Origin: Pyrodictiaceae archaeon
GTDB lineage: Archaea; Thermoproteota; Thermoprotei_A; Sulfolobales; Pyrodictiaceae
Assembly: GCA_027046525.1 (NCBI GenBank)
Contig: JALTYD010000063.1
Coordinates: forward strand, 2,051-12,372
Direction of reading: 5' to 3'
DNA: 10,322 nt
The notes beneath the pieces were generated by a model that saw only the letters and a list, made by a program, of their open reading frames with translations, was not told the DNA's origin and did not search any database. Of this stretch, positions 6,111 through 10,322 are shown one piece after another. The first letter of the stretch is position 1. Each line of letters opens with the position of its first letter. Both the position numbers and the translations under genes were made by a program.

Positions 6111-7148
6111 CTAGGTTGTGTAATGTTGTTTCGTAATAGGTAAGATACGATATTTATTGGTGAAAAGATGTTTGAGTTCATCTATTCTCTTATGAGCATC
6201 AGGATTTAGCTCTATGCTACTAAGTCTAGTTTTTAAGTCACAAGCTCTACATATTGGATTTGCAGATGGTTCGCCACAGAAAATGCAAGTATCTATCTCT
6301 TCATTTAGGCTCAGATTCGTCTTCTTAGACAGTATATCTAGTATAGATAGAAGACTATTAAGTATAGCGTATTTTGTACCCGGTCTTTTTTCTTCTAGTT
6401 CGTTAAGCCATCTTCTTATATACCAGCGTAAGCTCAATCTAGCATAAGGACATTCTTCGAAACCTGTGTATAAATTATTTATGATGGCATATACAGTAGT
6501 TTCTTTCTCTAAGATCTCATAGAAGGGCTTTACTTTTCTAACTAGTCGTGGATGTGTAGCTGGACCTGATATCGGCGCTAATCTAATTATTTTGTCCCAA
6601 TCATTGCCTATTATGTTCATAATATAGGTCTGTATGATATCATCTAGATTATGTGCAGTAGCTACTACAGTACCACCTATTTTTCTAGCAGCTTTATTTA
6701 GTAGATATCGTCTAAAGACTCCACAATATGTACACGGTAGGTATTCTTTTCCGTGTTTGCTAGATACTACTTGGTCTAGTGTATATCCTAGTTCTTCTTT
6801 GAAACTCACTATCTCGTAGTTGATTGCAAGATCAGATACTATTTCTTGGAATCTCTTAATGGTGATATCTCTATAGCCACTTATACCTTCATCTACTAGT
6901 AGAGCTGTAATCTTCCACCTGGGTGAATATCTAGAGAGTTTCTTTAAGAAGTGGAGAAGAGCTAAAGAATCTTTCCCGCCAGATACTGCTACAATTATAT
7001 GATCATTTGGTCTAAATAATTGGTACTTTCTAATTGTTCTACGAACTTTTTTGCTAAAATAATCGGTAAAGTGTCTATTACAGTAGCTATGTCCTGATGT
7101 TCTTGAAGTATAAACTGCTCGTCGTCCACAGATACTGCATTTAACCAC
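6111..7148 (-). CDS. ttuA: tRNA 2-thiouridine synthetase TtuA (PP-loop ATPase with Fe-S site)
   Basis: TtuA adenylates and thiolates U54 of tRNA to 2-thioribothymidine precursors, a heat-stabilising change in thermophiles, using sulfur delivered by TtuB. The 345-residue protein has the full layout. An N-terminal zinc finger has C4, C7, C23 and H26. The PP-loop is SGGKDS (56-61). Fe-S ligands are Cys139 and Cys142 in PCTYCG plus Cys233 in ECPYA. A C-terminal zinc finger has C288, C291, C300 and C303. AHNLDD at 165-170 is the conserved tRNA/ATP-site segment. A tail of about 35 residues after the last finger makes it slightly longer than typical members (about 310). GTG 7148 is the start: it overlaps the end of ttuB by eight bases, with GGTGG at 7159-7155 and a six-base spacer. 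The related Ncs6/CTU1 is less likely, given the neighbouring ttuB and both zinc fingers. Confidence 0.9.
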   Translation of the reverse strand: MVKCSICGRRAVYTSRTSGHSYCNRHFTDYFSKKVRRTIRKYQLFRPNDHIIVAVSGGKDSLALLHFLKKLSRYSPRWKITALLVDEGISGYRDITIKRFQEIVSDLAINYEIVSFKEELGYTLDQVVSSKHGKEYLPCTYCGVFRRYLLNKAARKIGGTVVATAHNLDDIIQTYIMNIIGNDWDKIIRLAPISGPATHPRLVRKVKPFYEILEKETTVYAIINNLYTGFEECPYARLSLRWYIRRWLNELEEKRPGTKYAILNSLLSILDILSKKTNLSLNEEIDTCIFCGEPSANPICRACDLKTRLSSIELNPDAHKRIDELKHLFTNKYRILPITKQHYTT

Positions 7149-7344
7149 CAGATACCACCGCGTAGAGAACTAGTTCATCTCCATCGTTTACTTTCTCATC
7201 CTCAATGAGGACTTCGCCATTCCTTACTGCAACATATTCAGTACTGAGTAGACCTAGTTTCTTAAAAACATCTGATACTCTCATTCCATTACGATACTCT
7301 ATCTCGTATGTCCCTCTTCCCAGTACTTTTACTTTGATGCCCAT
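7141..7344 (-). CDS. ttuB: ubiquitin-like sulfur carrier protein TtuB (MoaD/ThiS family)
   Basis: A small beta-grasp protein of 67 residues ending in V-S-G-G. The C-terminal Gly-Gly is the site that becomes a thiocarboxylate after E1-type adenylation and then gives its sulfur to TtuA. The segments KVKVLGRGTYEIEY, VSDVFKKLGL and the ending GDELVLYAVVSGG fit the ThiS/MoaD fold in order and length. Adjacency to ttuA points to tRNA thiolation rather than molybdopterin or thiamin synthesis, although archaeal carriers can also be attached to proteins like ubiquitin (SAMP behaviour). The start ATG 7344 lies inside the last codons of the MetE-like gene (16-base overlap), with GGGG at 7355-7352. Its last codons overlap the ttuA start. 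No E1-like or rhodanese gene is in the window. Confidence 0.85.
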   Translation of the reverse strand: MGIKVKVLGRGTYEIEYRNGMRVSDVFKKLGLLSTEYVAVRNGEVLIEDEKVNDGDELVLYAVVSGG

Positions 7345-8357
7345 TCTTTAACCCCATTAGTATCTGTACTACTAAGTTCGTCTAAGAGCCTCTTATATAG
7401 ATCTCCGAGTAAGTTTGTCTTACGTATAGCGTACTCCTGCGGTACAAGATTTAGCCAGCTTGACGTTGTGAGGAGGATTTTATCTATTTGTTTTTCTCTA
7501 AGAATAGTTTTGACTATCCTAGAGATTTTTTCATAAGGCTCGAGGTAGATATCTCTAGCATTTACTATCCCTAGACCTAGAGCTTTTAGACTGTATTTTC
7601 TGGCTAGTGAAAGTGCTCTCTCTGGATAATCTGCAAAATCTAGAATAATATAATCTACTTTTAAGTTTTGTAGCTCTTTAAAAACATCCTCTGAGGGCAC
7701 GTTAAACGGTATTGCTAATCGTGTTTCTATATTGACTTGTTTTATAATCTTGTGAATAGTTTCTACTGCTAGTATAGCATCATCAACTGATGCATCTACA
7801 TCTCCTAGAAATGGCTCATCAAGCTGTACTATATTAGCACCATTTTCTGCAGATTTAGATACTTCATGTCTCAGAATTGATGCTATACTATCTACTAGTT
7901 CTACATAATCTATATTCTGAGGATAACGTGATAGTCTAGCAAATGTAATTGGACCGGGGAGTACTATTTTTAGCTTCGTTTTCTGCGGTAGGACTTCACG
8001 TAGCTGTTTAGTTCGTTGTGGTGTTACAAGTCTTCTAGGATCAGGTAAGTCTACGAAAATAGGTACTCGATAGAAGTAATTATTATCGAACCATCTTAAG
8101 AGACCATCTATAGAGACATTTCTCCATGCTTCTACAAATGGTCTTAGAGGATCATGGAATTCTACCATGGGGTCAACAACTGATGTAAGATTAGCTCCTA
8201 GCTGTACACCTACTAGTAGTATTGTTTCTTCCCATATGACTCTATTTACTTCGACGAAGCTAGTATCTGCTTTTTCTTCGTATCTCCGTAGAATTCTACG
8301 TAGCCTAGGACTCCTAGAGAATCCGCCTAGTAACTCTGCTTCTATTATCATCTCCAT
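7329..8357 (-). CDS. MetE-like (cobalamin-independent methionine synthase family) protein lacking the zinc ligands
   Basis: A 342-residue TIM-barrel protein of the MetE superfamily (COG0620). LPGPITFARLS at 133-143 and VQLDEPFLGD at 177-186 match the family's two best-conserved segments, and LGLGIVNARD (260-269) matches the later G-L-G-V-V-D strand. Catalytic methionine synthases bind homocysteine through zinc held by an H-x-C pair and a later cysteine. Here the H-x-C position reads IPFNVP (216-221), the later one reads TTSSWLN (297-303), and there is no cysteine anywhere in the protein. It may correspond to the zinc-free N-terminal half of split MetE, working with a partner elsewhere, or to a repurposed enzyme. 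Methionine synthesis by this protein alone is unlikely. It is first in a tightly overlapping operon with ttuB and ttuA. ATG 8357 follows GGGGG (8368-8364) by six bases. Confidence 0.8.
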   Translation of the reverse strand: MEMIIEAELLGGFSRSPRLRRILRRYEEKADTSFVEVNRVIWEETILLVGVQLGANLTSVVDPMVEFHDPLRPFVEAWRNVSIDGLLRWFDNNYFYRVPIFVDLPDPRRLVTPQRTKQLREVLPQKTKLKIVLPGPITFARLSRYPQNIDYVELVDSIASILRHEVSKSAENGANIVQLDEPFLGDVDASVDDAILAVETIHKIIKQVNIETRLAIPFNVPSEDVFKELQNLKVDYIILDFADYPERALSLARKYSLKALGLGIVNARDIYLEPYEKISRIVKTILREKQIDKILLTTSSWLNLVPQEYAIRKTNLLGDLYKRLLDELSSTDTNGVKEWASK

Positions 8358-8399
8358 TACTGTCCCCCTAGGTGTATGTATTTTACTGTCATGTTATGT

Positions 8400-8409
8400 T
8401 TAATTATAT
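8400..8409 (-). promoter_or_regulatory. TATA box of the MetE-like/ttuB/ttuA operon
   Basis: ATATAATTAA is read on the minus strand. Transcription would begin near 8379, giving a leader of about 22 bases that contains the GGGGG ribosome binding site at 8368-8364. Confidence 0.4.
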
Positions 8410-8418
8410 AGCTTGATA

Positions 8419-8485
8419 ACCTTATCGTAGCTTTAAATAGATTCGGAGATCTAATCTATATTTTGTCTTAATTTCACGATAAGGT
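8419..8485. repeat. 10-base inverted repeat in the divergent promoter region of the MetE-like gene and gatA
   Basis: ACCTTATCGT at 8419-8428 is matched perfectly by ACGATAAGGT at 8476-8485, 47 bases apart, within a 141-base intergenic region. The left arm lies upstream of the TATA box proposed for the MetE-like operon. The right arm lies at the proposed gatA transcription start. The arrangement suits a paired regulator site controlling both directions, but no regulator is known. Confidence 0.4.
8455..8463 (+). promoter_or_regulatory. TATA box of gatA
   Basis: TCTATATTT lies about 26 bases before 8485. A start there leaves a 13-14-base leader carrying GGAG (8488-8491), seven bases before the GTG start codon. 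A second TATA-like TTTAAATA at 8432-8439 is possible but would give a longer leader. Confidence 0.35.
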
Positions 8486-8498
8486 ATGGAGCGGAAAA

Positions 8499-9992
8499 GT
8501 GCCTAGAAATAGATTGTATGAGAAACCAGCATATAAGATTAGAGAAATGTTAATTGATAGAGAAGTAGAGCCTGAAGACTATGTCGAGGAAGTCTATTAT
8601 AGAGTAGAGAAGAAGGAACCAAGAATAAATGCATTTATTACATTAAGACCAAAGGAAGATGTTCTAAAAGATATGAAGACATATATCAAGAGAGCTAGAC
8701 AAAACCCAGAAAAGTACAGATTAGCAGGAATATTAGTTGCCATTAAAGACAATATTCATGTAGAAAACCTACCAGTAACATGTGGTTCTCTAATGCTAAA
8801 AGAATACATAGCACCCTATAATGCAACAGTTGTAGAGAGACTAGTAAGGGAGGGAGCGGTCATAATAGGTAAAACGAATATGGATGAATTTGCAATGGGT
8901 TCAACTGGCGAAAATAGCGCATTTGGGCCTACTAGGAATCCATGGGATCTCGCCCGTGTACCAGGAGGTAGTAGTAGTGGAAGTGCAGCTGCTCTAGCAG
9001 CTGGATTTGCTACTATAGCCCTCGGAAGTGATACAGGTGGAAGTATTAGACTGCCCTCATCATGGACTGGGGTTTATGGACTAAAGCCAACTTATGGCAC
9101 TGTTTCACGTTACGGACTAGTAGCATATGCTGATAGTCTAGAACAAATAGGTCCTATGGCTAGGAATATAAAAGATCTAGTTACAGTTTTTAGTATAATC
9201 ACAGGATTCGATGAAAAAGATTCTACAATGATTAAAAAAATTAATATTAAGTATTCAGAGGAAATAGTAGGAGAACCGTTACGCAACATGAAAGTTATAG
9301 TAATAGAAGATTTCTTTGAAGTTGGTGAGTCTGTCGATGACAATATTCTTAATACAATTGAGTACATTATCGATATCCTACAAGACTATAAAATAGAAGT
9401 TATTTTTAGAAAGCTAGGAAAAGATATTGTAGAGTACAGTCTTCCTTCCTATTATGTTATTGCAATGTCAGAAGCTAGTAGTAATTTAGCTAGATATGAT
9501 GGAATTAGATTCGGACCTAAAGAAGAACTAGAAGAATGGACTAGCTGGACAAAATACTACTCTAGAATTAGGAGGAAGTATTTCGGAACCGAAGTTAAAC
9601 TAAGAATAATGCTGGGTTCCTGGATGTTGAGTAGTGGATACCGTGATCAGTACTATGTAAAGGCTCTTAGACTACGTAGATTGATAAGAGATAAGCTAAT
9701 AAAACTACTAAGAGATGCAGACTCCATATTACTACCTTCATGTGTATCGCCTCCGCCAAAGCTAGGGGAAGTAATTAATGAACCTATCAAGTTGTATATG
9801 TTAGATCTTGCAACAGTATTAGCAAACATCTCTGGTCTCCCAGCAATAAACATACCAGCACGTTTCATCGGGAATATCCCGATAGGAGTACAGTTTATGG
9901 CTAGATACTTGGACGAGCACATTTTATTTAAAATTGGTGCTCTCCTCGAGAAAGAAACAAATATGAAGGACAAGGTAGCATCTATAGAGTAA
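8499..9992 (+). CDS. gatA: Asp-tRNA(Asn)/Glu-tRNA(Gln) amidotransferase subunit A (GatA)
   Basis: GatA is the glutaminase of the GatCAB complex, which converts mischarged Asp-tRNA(Asn) or Glu-tRNA(Gln) to the amide form. In archaea, GatDE usually serves Gln, so GatCAB most likely serves Asn here. The 497-residue protein carries the complete amidase-signature Ser-cisSer-Lys triad. Lys83 is in VAIKDNIHV, Ser158 in PGGSSSGSAAA, and the nucleophile Ser182 in SDTGGSIRLP. Spacing equals Staphylococcus Lys79, Ser154 and Ser178. KPTYGTVSRYGL (196-207) and the C-terminal block with ANISGLPAINIPA are also typical and separate it from generic amidases. GTG 8499 with GGAG seven bases upstream is the start. 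No gatB or gatC is in the window, so the complex's genes are scattered. It is divergent from the MetE-like operon; an aminopeptidase gene follows after 56 bases. Confidence 0.93.
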   Translation: MPRNRLYEKPAYKIREMLIDREVEPEDYVEEVYYRVEKKEPRINAFITLRPKEDVLKDMKTYIKRARQNPEKYRLAGILVAIKDNIHVENLPVTCGSLMLKEYIAPYNATVVERLVREGAVIIGKTNMDEFAMGSTGENSAFGPTRNPWDLARVPGGSSSGSAAALAAGFATIALGSDTGGSIRLPSSWTGVYGLKPTYGTVSRYGLVAYADSLEQIGPMARNIKDLVTVFSIITGFDEKDSTMIKKINIKYSEEIVGEPLRNMKVIVIEDFFEVGESVDDNILNTIEYIIDILQDYKIEVIFRKLGKDIVEYSLPSYYVIAMSEASSNLARYDGIRFGPKEELEEWTSWTKYYSRIRRKYFGTEVKLRIMLGSWMLSSGYRDQYYVKALRLRRLIRDKLIKLLRDADSILLPSCVSPPPKLGEVINEPIKLYMLDLATVLANISGLPAINIPARFIGNIPIGVQFMARYLDEHILFKIGALLEKETNMKDKVASIE

Positions 9993-10048
9993 TACAAATA
10001 TACTTCAGGTAACCTAGGATTGTAGTACGATATGAATGGTGGCCTTTA

Positions 10049-10322
10049 TTGAGCCTAAGAGTAGACTTAGTAGATAAGTTAGCAAGGCTCGTCACAGAGT
10101 ATTGCGTAGGTATACGCAAAGGCGATGAAGTATCGATTACAGGAGGAATCGAAGCCTTACCGTTAATTAGAAGTATCTATAGGGAAGTTGTAGCCAGGAG
10201 AGGATACCCAGTTATAGTCGTACTCAGAGATGAAATACTAGATGAAATTTTCTACAAGTATGCAGAAAAAGATCTTCTAGAACATGTAAGTCCTATAGAG
10301 GAGGCTATAGTGAAAACTATTA
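10049..10322 (+). CDS. M29-family aminopeptidase (N-terminal part, 3' end outside window)
   Basis: An open frame of 91 residues reaches the window edge. It starts with a segment containing LVDKLARLVTEYCVGIRKGDEVSITGG in order, then ALPLIRSIYREVVARRGYPVIVVL, which fits the N-terminal domain of thermophilic M29 metallo-aminopeptidases (AmpS/PepS/aminopeptidase T). These cytoplasmic enzymes remove N-terminal residues using two metal ions. The metal ligands lie in the C-terminal half, outside the window, so activity cannot be judged. The frame has a stop at 10010-10012 and no ATG after it. TTG 10049 is preceded by GGTGG (10038-10042) with a six-base spacer and is the best start. It may be cotranscribed with gatA. 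The family call rests on the N-terminal domain only. Confidence 0.7.
   Translation, partial: MSLRVDLVDKLARLVTEYCVGIRKGDEVSITGGIEALPLIRSIYREVVARRGYPVIVVLRDEILDEIFYKYAEKDLLEHVSPIEEAIVKTI

Noticed and set aside
5912..6181. Minus-strand open frame of 89 codons overlapping the end of ttuA
   Set aside because: It covers a C-rich spacer, gives a low-complexity His/Asn/Pro/Leu-rich product, has no ribosome binding site and overlaps ttuA in another frame.
9110..9997. Minus-strand open frames inside gatA
   Set aside because: They lie antisense to a gene with all catalytic residues intact, and have no family resemblance or start signals.
1..10322. CRISPR arrays, insertion sequences or integration sites
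   Set aside because: No regularly spaced repeats, transposase-like proteins, terminal inverted repeats or tRNA-associated direct repeats were found on reading both strands.

Overview
The window is AT-rich, densely packed archaeal DNA, most likely from a thermophilic member of the Thermoproteota (Crenarchaeota). The signs are a PdxS of crenarchaeal type, a TtuA/TtuB tRNA-thiolation pair, a BadF-type sugar kinase resembling the Sulfolobus hexokinase, frequent GTG/TTG starts, short or absent leaders behind TATA-like boxes, and GGTG/GGAG ribosome binding sites. CTAG is unusually frequent. A multiheme cytochrome suggests a respiratory organism. The sequence does not fix a genus; Desulfurococcales-like is an inference.

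Layout. 1-743 (minus) is the start of a secreted c-type cytochrome with three CxxCH motifs so far, resembling the hydroxylamine oxidoreductase (HAO) family and apparently starting at a CTG codon; it runs off the left edge. 864-1826 (minus) is a BadF/N-acetylglucosamine-kinase-like sugar kinase. Divergent from it, 1950-3627 (plus) is the pdxS-pdxT operon, which makes pyridoxal 5'-phosphate. It converges with, and overlaps by 8 bases, a LysE-type exporter (minus, to 4306), which is divergent from a DUF457/YdjM-like membrane protein (4391-4852, plus). 5004-5899 (minus) holds two unidentified membrane proteins in tandem. A roughly 200-base gap follows, G-rich on the plus strand.

6111-8357 (minus) is a tight overlapping operon in the order MetE-like protein, ttuB, ttuA. 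TtuB is a ubiquitin-fold sulfur carrier ending in Gly-Gly, and TtuA is the PP-loop/Fe-S enzyme that thiolates tRNA using it. The MetE-like protein has the TIM-barrel signature of cobalamin-independent methionine synthases but no cysteine at all, so it cannot form the usual zinc-thiol site. Divergent from it, 8499-9992 (plus) encodes GatA of the Asp/Glu-tRNA amidotransferase, followed by the start of an M29-type aminopeptidase that runs off the right edge.

Most genes are housekeeping. The points most worth following are the cysteine-free MetE-like protein locked to a sulfur-carrier/tRNA-thiolation pair, the CTG-started HAO-like cytochrome, and the G-rich intergenic stretch near 6001-6120.
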